Part shown: one piece after another, positions 18,171-27,152 of the stretch | How the letters are laid out: each line of letters opens with the position of its first letter | Numbering within the stretch: the stretch's first letter is position 1 | Assembly: GCA_951812345.1 (NCBI GenBank) | Contig: OX638295.1 | Location: 372,501 to 436,500 of the forward strand | From: Rhodothermales bacterium | GTDB taxonomy: Bacteria > Bacteroidota > Rhodothermia > Rhodothermales > VXPQ01 | Reading direction: 5' to 3' | DNA: 64,000 nt | The notes under the pieces: generated by a model | Seen by the model: only the letters and a program-made list of their open reading frames with translations | The model's database searches: none | What the model was told of the DNA's origin: nothing | Position numbers and translations under genes: made by a program

Positions 18171-19013
18171 ATGATGCGTCATACAGCAAGATTTTTCCTG
18201 CCCGTGGCTGCGCTCTGTTGTCTGGCGGCAGGTGTTTTCACTGCGGCGAACCGGGATGCCGGCGCCGTAAAAGAGCTTTCTCTACCGCCTGAAGGTATGG
18301 TAGAGATTCCTGACGGCGTCTTTCATATGGAGGTCGAATACCGGTGGCGCGAAGGATTGACAAACGACACGCTCATTGTGGATGCACTTGGAATCCGGTA
18401 TCGTACTGCGAGCACGCTGCATCTTCCGTCGTACTATATCGACCGGACGGAAGTCACAAACCGTGAGTACAAGGCATTTCTGGACGCCACCGGGTACGAG
18501 CCTGTCTGGCCTGAAAACTTCCTGAAGCATTGGACGGACGGGTCCTATCCGTCCGGCATGGCGGATCACCCGGTTGTCTGGGTGTCCCTGGAGGATGCCC
18601 GGGCCTATGCCGAATGGGCGGGTAAACGATTGCCGACCGAGGCGGAGTGGCAGAAGGCTGCCCAGGGAACGGACGGACGGACATGGCCCTGGGGGGGATT
18701 GTTCGATCCGCAGAAAGCGAATACCGATTCCGACGGGACGCTCCCGGTCGGTAGTTTTCCGGATGGCGCAAGCCCGTACGGCATACTGGATATGGCCGGT
18801 AACGTATGGGAATGGACCGATTCCTGGCAGACGGACGGGTACCACGAATATTCGTGGTTGCGCGGGGGCAGTTACTTTCATGCGAAGGGAAGTCTCTGGT
18901 ATATGCAGGGAGGCCCTGTAGCCGTGTACCAGCGCACGAAATTCTGGCACATGACGCCAGCGCTCAACCGGACGCCCACAATCGGTTTCCGGTGCGTCAT
19001 GGATGTCTCCTGA
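18171..19013 (+). CDS. Exported formylglycine-generating-enzyme-fold (SUMF1) protein
   Basis: A 280-residue protein with an N-terminal signal segment (FFLPVAALCCLAAGVFTAA) and the FGE-sulfatase fold: YIDRTEVTNREYKAFL, HPVVWVSLEDARAYAEWAGKRLPTEAEW, DMAGNVWEWT, LRGGSYF and the closing IGFRCVMD. The mature part has only the structural cysteine near the C-terminus, so the copper-binding pair of true formylglycine enzymes is absent. Many such proteins act as binding or scaffold domains. It sits between a sugar transporter and a putative glycosidase. Function unknown. Confidence 0.82.
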   Translation: MMRHTARFFLPVAALCCLAAGVFTAANRDAGAVKELSLPPEGMVEIPDGVFHMEVEYRWREGLTNDTLIVDALGIRYRTASTLHLPSYYIDRTEVTNREYKAFLDATGYEPVWPENFLKHWTDGSYPSGMADHPVVWVSLEDARAYAEWAGKRLPTEAEWQKAAQGTDGRTWPWGGLFDPQKANTDSDGTLPVGSFPDGASPYGILDMAGNVWEWTDSWQTDGYHEYSWLRGGSYFHAKGSLWYMQGGPVAVYQRTKFWHMTPALNRTPTIGFRCVMDVS

Positions 19014-19068
19014 CCCGGTGTCCTCCTTTCATATTCTCCTGCCCACCCTGCAACTGCACAAGCCTCTC

Positions 19069-21315
19069 ATGAATACCGGAATACGTAATCAGAGTATCCT
19101 TCAAAGGTGCTTCTCCGTGCTGACCGGCATGCTGCTGCTGTCCATGAGCATTCCCGCCGCAGCGTTTGCAGACGCCGAAATACAATACATTCCGAATCGC
19201 GAAAATCCCCGGCAGGTCGTCATGGAGAACGACCATGTGCGCTACGTGCTTGCCCTCGATCGCGGAGTGCGCCTGGCTGAACTGGTCGACAAAAGAAGCG
19301 GCACAGACCTGATGGCGGGTAATGACCCGCTGGCGTTCGTATCGGTGCGTCAGCCCTGGCCATTCAATGATGTGGGGTATGATATATTGACCATCGAGGA
19401 GGTGCAGATGGAAGGGCATGTCGGCATTATAACCCGTCATCGTTCGAGTTATGTGGAGAACACTTTTATTGTAACGCAGCAGTTTACCCTGGGCGACGAG
19501 ATCGAACTGAGCTGGACGGCTGATGTCAAGAATAACTCCACGGCCGGCGTGGATTACCGCGAGGTCCAGCCCGTCCAGGGCTTGATTCGTTTCCCATTGA
19601 TGCAGGATATCGCTATAGGTCCGGATGAAGGAAGACATTATCTGATACCGACGCAGGACAGATTCTTCTGTATCGATAGTCCGGACGATTTCGTGTTCTA
19701 CTTTACCCGCGGTAACGACCCTAAAATGCCCATCGATGTGTACAGCGATGAGACCAATACCGGGGTTTATTTTCACATGCTCGACTCTGTGCTCGAATGG
19801 GATTTCGATAACAAGGATGAATACGTCAACCATACGTTTTTGCTGGATCAGGCTCCTCAGAATGAGGCGCGGGTGATGGATGGGCGCATTGCGCCGCACG
19901 AAGGCGATTGGCATGAAGCCTTTCGGGTTTTCAAGAAGTACATTCGCGACAACTTCGATTTTACCTATTACGAGCGGCCTGTGCAGGAGCGGTACCGGCA
20001 GCGCTTCGTTTCGCACTTCACGTTTCTATACGGAAGGGACATCTATGATTTCGAAGAGAACCGCTTCCGGATCGACGAATTTCTCGATGAGGGCGAGGCG
20101 AATTTTGGAGGATACGATTACATGCTTCTCTGGCACGATTATCCCCGGATGGGCATTGACGACCGTGACCAGTTCGCGATGTACGAGGACCTTCCGGGAG
20201 GACTGGAGGGGTTGCGCGAGATGGTGGAACGCGCCCACCTGCGCGACGTGCAGGTGTTCATTCCGTACAAGCCCTGGGATATCATGCGCAAGGGCCAGAA
20301 TCATTTTCTGGAGGAAGCGCGCATTGCCGAAGCCATCGGCGCGGACGGGGTGTTTCTCGATACGATGCGTGACTCCGACATTGCTTTTCGGGAAGCGCTC
20401 GACGCCGTAAACCCGGAGAACGTTTTTGTGAGCGAAGGACGCCCGGTCCTGGCGGACGCTCAACTCGTGACGGGTAGCTGGAATCAGCAGGGCGACGCCA
20501 CCAACAAGATGCCCAACATTGATCTGTTCCGCTTCGTTATACCCGAGCATAACGTACATAACATCAATCGCAGCGCCAGGGACCGGCGCGAGCTGATTTT
20601 CAATGCCTTGTTCAATGGCACGGGATTCATCGTGTGGGAAGATATTTTCGGGGAAATCAACCGGTATCCATGGGATGAGCGGATCATGATCAGTCGCTAC
20701 AGCCGGATTATCCACGAGCAGCGGGATGGGTACCTGACGGACAATCCGGAACCGCTTATACCCGCCTTGCACCCTGATCTGTTTGTGAACGCGTTTGTCT
20801 CGGATGAGAAGGCTGTCTATCCCGCCTATGTGATGCGAAACTCCGACGGCAGCCGGGCATCCCGCATGGATCCCCGCCGGGTCCTTGGACCATTCATGGA
20901 AGTGGATCACCCGGAAGATTGGCGGTACGTGGATGTGTGGAATCACCAACCTATTCTTTCCCGCCGCATTGCGGATAAGACACAGTTGATCATGCCTGAA
21001 GAACTTGCCGGCGACATGGCTGTCGTTGTCGGCATGCCGGCGAATCTGCGTGTTTCACAGGAAGGAGATTCCCTGCATATCGATGTGCGTCATTCGTTGG
21101 AGGAGAGCGTCATTCACATCAACACGGTGGACAACCTGACGATGATGGAAGAGCATCGTCTTGAACTGCCCGGTTCCGGCGGCTCGGTCAGTCTGAGCGA
21201 TCTAAACCTTGATTTTCCCTACAAAGTGCTTGTCAAACTGATGCAGGATGGCGTAGCGAAGGACGAAGTCATCGTGGATGCGGGCTGGAAACAGTTCGAT
21301 GTCGATTCCTATTGA
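19069..21315 (+). CDS. Exported glycosidase-like protein (DUF6259-type), function unknown
   Basis: Periplasmic or secreted protein of about 748 residues. The start at 19069 gives signal peptide MNTGIRNQSILQRCF to AAAFADA; the earlier ATG at 19003 overlaps the previous gene and adds 22 residues. The N-terminal half is beta-rich like a galactose-mutarotase sandwich (VRYVLALDRGVRLAELVDKR). The centre resembles a TIM barrel with DYMLLWHDYPRMG, VFIPYKPWD and GADGVFLDTMRDS, where D and E residues at strand ends could be catalytic. The DUF6259 label is from memory. Bases 19087-19101 match the end of the dispersed repeat, so its signal peptide may be partly repeat-derived. Confidence 0.72.
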   Translation: MNTGIRNQSILQRCFSVLTGMLLLSMSIPAAAFADAEIQYIPNRENPRQVVMENDHVRYVLALDRGVRLAELVDKRSGTDLMAGNDPLAFVSVRQPWPFNDVGYDILTIEEVQMEGHVGIITRHRSSYVENTFIVTQQFTLGDEIELSWTADVKNNSTAGVDYREVQPVQGLIRFPLMQDIAIGPDEGRHYLIPTQDRFFCIDSPDDFVFYFTRGNDPKMPIDVYSDETNTGVYFHMLDSVLEWDFDNKDEYVNHTFLLDQAPQNEARVMDGRIAPHEGDWHEAFRVFKKYIRDNFDFTYYERPVQERYRQRFVSHFTFLYGRDIYDFEENRFRIDEFLDEGEANFGGYDYMLLWHDYPRMGIDDRDQFAMYEDLPGGLEGLREMVERAHLRDVQVFIPYKPWDIMRKGQNHFLEEARIAEAIGADGVFLDTMRDSDIAFREALDAVNPENVFVSEGRPVLADAQLVTGSWNQQGDATNKMPNIDLFRFVIPEHNVHNINRSARDRRELIFNALFNGTGFIVWEDIFGEINRYPWDERIMISRYSRIIHEQRDGYLTDNPEPLIPALHPDLFVNAFVSDEKAVYPAYVMRNSDGSRASRMDPRRVLGPFMEVDHPEDWRYVDVWNHQPILSRRIADKTQLIMPEELAGDMAVVVGMPANLRVSQEGDSLHIDVRHSLEESVIHINTVDNLTMMEEHRLELPGSGGSVSLSDLNLDFPYKVLVKLMQDGVAKDEVIVDAGWKQFDVDSY

Positions 21316-22657
21316 GAAAGAACCTATCCATCGCCCCGGAGAAGGCGTAAGCAGCGTGTATCTGTCCGGAAATCATAAGCGTGGCCAATGGCTGCGGGTC
21401 GACTCGGCTCGTATACTGAAACGCCTGTTCTTTTGCGAGCGCGCGCTCATTATTGCGCAAGCAGGTTGGCTCCCGTCCATTGCGTCGTTCGAAGTCAAGA
21501 CCACCCTGCCGCGCTGTTTATGGGAAGACAGCCTGATTGCAGACCAGATGCGTGAGCGGATCTTCGAGTTGAAATTCCCGAGCCGCATTCTGGAAATTGG
21601 CGACGACGCGCCGCTTATCGATGTTTTCGAGGCGGCGATCGATGCGCCGGGACCGGAGGCGTTCATATGGTCTCTGGCGCGTGTATTCAAGCCTGCGCTC
21701 CGCGATTGCTATCACGCCTTTGGCGAGGAAGCGGACGAACTGTCCCAGGGACCCATACAGAGGCATGTTCGCATCGCGGCAGCCGAGAAAGCAGCACAGG
21801 CGGAATGGCTGGCGGATGCCGCCGAAGAGATGTTGTCCGAGGCGCCGCAATGCAGGGAAGAAGCGGAAACCTGGGTGGAGGGGCTTTCAGAGTGGCTCCA
21901 GGCCGCAGGGGGCATTTCGTTCGATGTCCCCACACCGGCAAGCCCCCCCATTTTGACCGGGAGGCGGCCTTTCAGACAGACGGACAGGCCTGCCCGCGAC
22001 CCCCGGTTCCACCTCACAAGGTATTACTGGCCCGACATCATCGATTCCACCTTTGGCTATGGAGAAGGGCTGCGCATGCAACTGCGAAGCGCCATAAGTC
22101 ATGTGAATGAGGTCTGGGCTGTCGAGACGGCAGGGGCCATTCTGCATGCCTTTGCAGACGAACTGGGCTGGGAATACATCCGGGATACGGCCCGATGGAC
22201 GTATGACGAAGCCCGGCATACGCGGATGGGGCTCGAGCGATTACGCGCCTGGGGATTCGATGTATCGGAAATCCCTCTGGGCAGTTATATTTATGAGAGC
22301 ACCGGTGGGGAGGACCCTGCCGTGCGCCTGGGCATGTTGCATCATTTCGAGGCCAAAAATATTGGCAAGAAGGTGCAACGGCGCGATTTGTTCGAGAGCT
22401 ATCAGGATCGCGCGAGCCAGCACGATATGGATTTTGACTGGGCCGACGAAACGATGCATGCGCATTACGGCAAGGTATGGCTCCAGGCCCTTGCTGAAAA
22501 ACACCCGGATCGCATACCGGACATTCCAGCGCTCCGCGCGCACTGCGAAGCCCTGGTGCTGCGCGAGATAGAAGATGCTACGGAGGCGGAAAAGGAAGAT
22601 ATACATACCTTGGCCGAAGCCATGATCACAAAGGCTGAATGCCTGCTATATGCTTGA
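21299..22657 (+). CDS. DUF455 ferritin-like protein
   Basis: About 452 residues. The C-terminal half carries ferritin-like metal-binding patterns: HVNEVWAVETAG, WTYDEARHTRMGLERL (ExxH) and MLHHFEAKNIG, typical of the DUF455 family, whose reaction is unknown. ATGs at 21278 and 21299 are both possible; each overlaps the previous gene's 3' end, indicating translational coupling. The N-terminal third may be a separate domain. Context in a sugar region gives no clear role. Confidence 0.75.
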   Translation: MSIPIEKEPIHRPGEGVSSVYLSGNHKRGQWLRVDSARILKRLFFCERALIIAQAGWLPSIASFEVKTTLPRCLWEDSLIADQMRERIFELKFPSRILEIGDDAPLIDVFEAAIDAPGPEAFIWSLARVFKPALRDCYHAFGEEADELSQGPIQRHVRIAAAEKAAQAEWLADAAEEMLSEAPQCREEAETWVEGLSEWLQAAGGISFDVPTPASPPILTGRRPFRQTDRPARDPRFHLTRYYWPDIIDSTFGYGEGLRMQLRSAISHVNEVWAVETAGAILHAFADELGWEYIRDTARWTYDEARHTRMGLERLRAWGFDVSEIPLGSYIYESTGGEDPAVRLGMLHHFEAKNIGKKVQRRDLFESYQDRASQHDMDFDWADETMHAHYGKVWLQALAEKHPDRIPDIPALRAHCEALVLREIEDATEAEKEDIHTLAEAMITKAECLLYA

Positions 22658-22717
22658 ACGAGAGCGCCTGGCGGTTATCTTATCTCCAGTACGCATTCCC
22701 CATGCCCCATTCATGAA

Positions 22718-25700
22718 ATGCACCCCGGAAAAATGAACGGCAGTCTACACCATCCCGGTAACAAGGTGAAGCACATCACGTGGATGGTTTCGCTTTTCAC
22801 AGGTTTGGCCTTTTTAGTGGGCTTTGCCTTTTTGCATGGTCCGGAGAAATCCGGAGCGATGGAAGATCCGCCTTCATCGGCGGTGCAGCATTCCACGGAT
22901 ATTGCGTCATTGACGCAGCCTTCGGAGCGCTTGGCGACGGACCTCGTCGTCAGGAAGGATGCGGACGGTTCGAGTCTTTCCGTGTTCCGAGTGGGAGGCG
23001 AGGATACCCTGGTGACAGTGCAGGCCAAACCGGATCACCGTCCGTTTCTCCATCCCATCAATGCGCCGGACGGTCAAGGCGTCTTTACGCAGTACAGCCC
23101 GGGCCATCATCCTCACCAGACGGGTCTTTACTGGGGGTTTACACGCGTCAACGGTCGGGATTATTTTCATCATCCCGAGGGGGATTACTGGCGGCGGGTT
23201 TCCGTGGATGTGTTGACGGAGCAGGGCGATCAGGTCAGTTGGAGTACCGTCTACGATTTGCTCGATGAAGAAGGAGAAACCGTGCTTACCGAGACGCAGG
23301 TCTGGTCCATGCGTGAAGAAGACGGCCAATATTTTCTTGATCTCGAATGGAGCGGCGAAGCGAAAACGGATGTTACTATCGGAGAATTTAATTACGGTGG
23401 TCTCTTTCTGCGGATGCCGTGGACCCGGGGTATAGAGGGTTCGGCCGTGAATGCGGCACGGCAGCGTGATCGGGCGGCGGAAGGCCAGCGCGCCATGTGG
23501 CTCGATGTGGGGATGCAGGTCGAAGGACGCGACGACATGGCTCACGTGGCGATTTTCGATCACCCCGAAAACGAAGGATTTCCGCATCCATGGCGCGTGG
23601 ACGGACAGTTGGGTGTGGGTCCGGTCCGGGCCCGGCTCGGAGATTGGACGATTCCGGAAGGGGAGACGGAAGTCATACGGCATCAGCTGGTGTTTTACAC
23701 CGGCCCGATGAGCGATGTCGAAATCCGGAATCAGTGGGAGCGGTACATTGGCATGGAAGGCGAACAGTATTCTGTGACGGCGCTCTGGCGTCTGGCGCAG
23801 CGGGAAGGCCGCCAGGCGGAATTTCTGACGCCGGATCGGGCAGTCGACATCATGACGCTGCCTGACGGCTTTAAGGTGAATTCCTGGGCAAACGAGCCGA
23901 TGATGACGCAGCCGATGGCGTTTGCCTGGGATGATCGCGGACGGCTATGGATCGCTGAAAATCGTGATTATGAAACCCGCCGGATCGGGTTTTCGAACTC
24001 CGGGGATAGCCGTATTCTCATTCTGGAGGACACGGATCGGGATGGCGTGGCCGACCGCCGCAGCGTGTTTCTGGAAGGCATACCGTTTCCATCGGGGATC
24101 GCGGTTGGATTCGGCGGGGTGTATCTTGGCGCGCCTCCCCATCTCTTGTTTATTCCGGATCGCGATGGAGACGATGTGGCCGACGTGGATGACATCGAAA
24201 TTCTTCTTACGGGTTGGGGCATCCGGGATCGCCACGAGACGCTCAACAGCTTCCATTGGGGACCGGACGGCTGGCTCTATGGTCTGGAGGGGTTTGCTAC
24301 CCCCTCCAAGATCCACAAACCGGAGCCCGGAGAGCAGGTCTACAAACATGGCGACCCCTTTCCCGAAGATATTCTTGAGGGAGAGGGCGTTGATATAGAC
24401 GGAGGGGTATGGCGGTATCACCCGCAACAGCATCGTTTCGAGGTGGTTGCCCACGGTTTCAGCAACCCGTGGGGCATCGATTATGACGCCAAGGGCGAAT
24501 TTTTTATCACGGCCTGTGTGATTCCTCACGTATTCCATGTCACCCAGGGCGGCATTTATCATCGCCAGGGCGGGCAGCATTTTAATCCGTACGTATACAG
24601 CGATATTCGCGCCATCGTCGATCACCGTCATCGATCAGCGCACGGAGGCGCCCGGGTATACCAGTCGGATGCTTTCCCGGAGGAGCATCAGGGACGGTTA
24701 TTCATGGCGAACATTCACGAACATGCGGTGCTATCGGACATCCTTACTCCCAAGGGATCGGGATATGTGGCGAGCCACGGCGAAGACTTCATGTTGGCCA
24801 ACAATGCGCAGTGGATCGGTTTCAGCATGGAAGTGGGTCCCGAGGGAGCACTGTATGTACTGGATTGGCATGATGGCGACATCTGCGGCAACGATGTGCT
24901 GGACAAGGATACAGGACGGATCTTTAGGATCACCCCTGAAACCTCGCTTGCGGAGGAATGGGAAGGACGCTACGACGATCTGCAAAACTTCTCCGATATG
25001 CAGTTAGCCGCTCTGCAAACGAGTGCCAGTGACTGGCATGCGCGCCGCGCGAGGGTCATTCTGCAACACCGCGCCACGCAGGGACCGATCGATGCGGACG
25101 CGCAGGAGGCGCTTCGTGCACAGTTTGATGCGCACGCGAATCCGGACTATCGTCTGCGAGGGATGTGGTCTCTGTATGTCACCGGTTTGCTTGACGAGGA
25201 ACGCCTGCTGGAAGCGCTCGGGGACGAGGACGAATATGTGCGTGCATGGGCTATTCAGCTGCTTGTAGAGGATATGGATCCCGGTGAAGCCGCCCTGGAG
25301 CAGTTTACCCATATGGCGGAGATGGACCCGGCCCCTGTAGTGCGTAAGTATCTGGCTTCCGCCTTACAGCGAATGCCCCATGAGAACAGGTGGGCCATTG
25401 CAGAGGGCTTGCTTGGACGGGAGGAGGATGCCGACGATCACAACATTCCCAAGATGATCTGGTTTGGGGTGGAACCGCTTGTAGCGGAGGATACTGACCG
25501 GGCCCTTGCCCTTGCGGCGGGAAGCAGTCATCCCCTCGTGACCACATTCATCGCGCGGCGTACCGTGGATGCGGATGCGCTCGGACCGCTTACAGAAGCA
25601 CTTTCCCGTTATAGCGAAATACGCAAGGAACTGTTGCAAGGCATGCGGGATGGGCTGGAGGGGTACGGCGATGTCGCAGCGCCTCCTGGATGGGATACCC

Positions 25701-26677
25701 TGTACGGTATGCTGCAGGAAGATGGGGAGATGGCCCCGTTAGCCATTGAAATTGCGCAGATTTTCGGGGATTCGGGTGCAGGGGAAGCGCTTCTTGACGT
25801 GCTCCGGGACGAAACGCTGGATATGGATATTCGCAGCGGCGCACTGAACAGCCTTGTCGAGACGCAGCACGAAGGACTCGTTGCCGAGATCCCGGCGCTT
25901 ATTCGCGACCCTGCGTTTCGGATCGATGCTATTCAAGCAGTGGCGGCCTATGATCAGGAAAGCCTCGCGGCCGTGTTGATGGAAGAGTACCCGGCATTCA
26001 ACTCCACCGAGAAGCGTACGGCGCTTGAGACACTGGCTTCTCGACCAACGTATGGCTGGATGCTTACAGAGGCCATTAAGTCTGGCGATGTCCCGCGGGA
26101 GGAAGTGCCCGCGTATGTCGCACGACAGTTGCGGCGCGTTGTGGGGAGTGGGTTTGTAGAAGTATGGGGCCCCATCGACGGCAGCCTCTCTGACGACGAC
26201 GAGGTCTTCGAGGGCTATCGTGCGTTGCTTACGCCGGAAGCGATTGCTGCCGCGGACCCGTCGAATGGTCGCCGTCTTTACGACATGGTTTGCAGCGCGT
26301 GCCACGTCATGTATGATTCAGGGGGGCTGATCGGTCCCGATCTGACAGGGTCGAATCGAACCGATGTCGAGTACCTTCTTTCCAATGTGCTGACCCCCAG
26401 TGAAGAGATACAGGACGACTACAGGATGGTGATTGTCACCATGCGTGACGGCCGGACCTTTATTGGAAACGTTTCCAACGAGACGGATCGGCAATTAACG
26501 TTGCGTATTGTCGGGCGCGGGGACGTGGCTCTCGAGAAGTCCGAAATTCAGTCGCGAGAGGTGTCCGCTAATTCGCTCATGCCGGAAGGTCTCTTTCGCG
26601 CACTGACCAAGGAACAAGTGCTGGATCTGACATCGTATCTGCACACAAGCGAGCAGGTGGCTCTACCGGATGAATAA
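22718..26677 (+). CDS. PmoA-like / membrane-bound dehydrogenase / HEAT / cytochrome c fusion
   Basis: Multidomain exported protein of 1319 residues. After a hydrophobic signal-anchor (about 22-40) comes a PmoA-like (DUF6807) domain to about 345 (FTQYSPGHHPHQTGLYWGFT). Residues about 385-760 are a beta-propeller of the PVC-type putative dehydrogenase family (GFKVNSWANEPMMTQPMAFAWD, LWIAENRDYE, LFMANIHEHAV). HEAT-like repeats run to about 1160. A c-type cytochrome has C1192-SAC-H1196 and a likely distal Met in SLMPEG, as in Planctomycete-type heme proteins. It probably oxidises a carbohydrate and passes electrons to its heme. Substrate unknown. Confidence 0.82.
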   Translation: MHPGKMNGSLHHPGNKVKHITWMVSLFTGLAFLVGFAFLHGPEKSGAMEDPPSSAVQHSTDIASLTQPSERLATDLVVRKDADGSSLSVFRVGGEDTLVTVQAKPDHRPFLHPINAPDGQGVFTQYSPGHHPHQTGLYWGFTRVNGRDYFHHPEGDYWRRVSVDVLTEQGDQVSWSTVYDLLDEEGETVLTETQVWSMREEDGQYFLDLEWSGEAKTDVTIGEFNYGGLFLRMPWTRGIEGSAVNAARQRDRAAEGQRAMWLDVGMQVEGRDDMAHVAIFDHPENEGFPHPWRVDGQLGVGPVRARLGDWTIPEGETEVIRHQLVFYTGPMSDVEIRNQWERYIGMEGEQYSVTALWRLAQREGRQAEFLTPDRAVDIMTLPDGFKVNSWANEPMMTQPMAFAWDDRGRLWIAENRDYETRRIGFSNSGDSRILILEDTDRDGVADRRSVFLEGIPFPSGIAVGFGGVYLGAPPHLLFIPDRDGDDVADVDDIEILLTGWGIRDRHETLNSFHWGPDGWLYGLEGFATPSKIHKPEPGEQVYKHGDPFPEDILEGEGVDIDGGVWRYHPQQHRFEVVAHGFSNPWGIDYDAKGEFFITACVIPHVFHVTQGGIYHRQGGQHFNPYVYSDIRAIVDHRHRSAHGGARVYQSDAFPEEHQGRLFMANIHEHAVLSDILTPKGSGYVASHGEDFMLANNAQWIGFSMEVGPEGALYVLDWHDGDICGNDVLDKDTGRIFRITPETSLAEEWEGRYDDLQNFSDMQLAALQTSASDWHARRARVILQHRATQGPIDADAQEALRAQFDAHANPDYRLRGMWSLYVTGLLDEERLLEALGDEDEYVRAWAIQLLVEDMDPGEAALEQFTHMAEMDPAPVVRKYLASALQRMPHENRWAIAEGLLGREEDADDHNIPKMIWFGVEPLVAEDTDRALALAAGSSHPLVTTFIARRTVDADALGPLTEALSRYSEIRKELLQGMRDGLEGYGDVAAPPGWDTLYGMLQEDGEMAPLAIEIAQIFGDSGAGEALLDVLRDETLDMDIRSGALNSLVETQHEGLVAEIPALIRDPAFRIDAIQAVAAYDQESLAAVLMEEYPAFNSTEKRTALETLASRPTYGWMLTEAIKSGDVPREEVPAYVARQLRRVVGSGFVEVWGPIDGSLSDDDEVFEGYRALLTPEAIAAADPSNGRRLYDMVCSACHVMYDSGGLIGPDLTGSNRTDVEYLLSNVLTPSEEIQDDYRMVIVTMRDGRTFIGNVSNETDRQLTLRIVGRGDVALEKSEIQSREVSANSLMPEGLFRALTKEQVLDLTSYLHTSEQVALPDE

Positions 26678-26868
26678 ACGAGACATAAAAATCTATTTGT
26701 ATTGCCCCTATTCCCGCGAGCCGCTTGCGAAATTGCATTTTCAAGAGTAAGTTCCGTGGGTTACAGGTAGTTTCCACCCTTGCTCAGGTCACTCTTGGCG
26801 GTCCTGTGCAGTAGTGATCGCCTGTTTGGAACCATCAACGTATCTGTCTAAAGTATACCCATACACAC

Positions 26869-27063
26869 ATGGCCTACTCGCACACCAATTCGAAGGGAAC
26901 GACCTATTATCTCCACAGCAAGCGGACTACGCTGAAAAACGGCCGCGAGCAGACCATTTATTACTTCGGCAAGCAGGCCAAGGATGGAGCACTTGATGCC
27001 GTTCCGGCTGGCTATCAAGTTGCCGAGACATCCAATGGTTTGCCTGTATTGAAGAAAAGCTAG
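26869..27063 (+). CDS. Small conserved protein, function unknown
   Basis: A 64-residue basic protein (MAYSHTNSKGTTYYLHSKRT, GREQTIYYFGK, AVPAGYQVAET, LPVLKKS) of a type I recognise as recurrent in bacteria under hypothetical names. It stands alone between the dehydrogenase gene and dnaA and is followed at once by a strong terminator, supporting a real single-gene transcript. No motif suggests a role. Confidence 0.75.
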   Translation: MAYSHTNSKGTTYYLHSKRTTLKNGREQTIYYFGKQAKDGALDAVPAGYQVAETSNGLPVLKKS

Positions 27064-27070
27064 GAGAACA

Positions 27071-27104
27071 CGAAACGCTCGGCGCGTACGCGCCGAGCGT
27101 TTCG
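27071..27104 (+). terminator. Strong intrinsic terminator (perfect palindrome)
   Basis: A fully self-complementary 34-base sequence (CGAAACGCTCGGCGCG arm) starts 8 bases after the small protein's stop and is followed by TTCTTTC. It lies between convergent genes and may also stop dnaA transcription. Confidence 0.88.
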
Positions 27105-27152
27105 TTCTTTCAAGTCAATGCAGGGGGAAATGACCGTGTTTCCCTCCCGGCT

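Noticed and set aside
18171-19013. True formylglycine-generating enzyme activating a sulfatase
   Set aside because: The catalytic cysteine pair is missing and no sulfatase gene is in the window.
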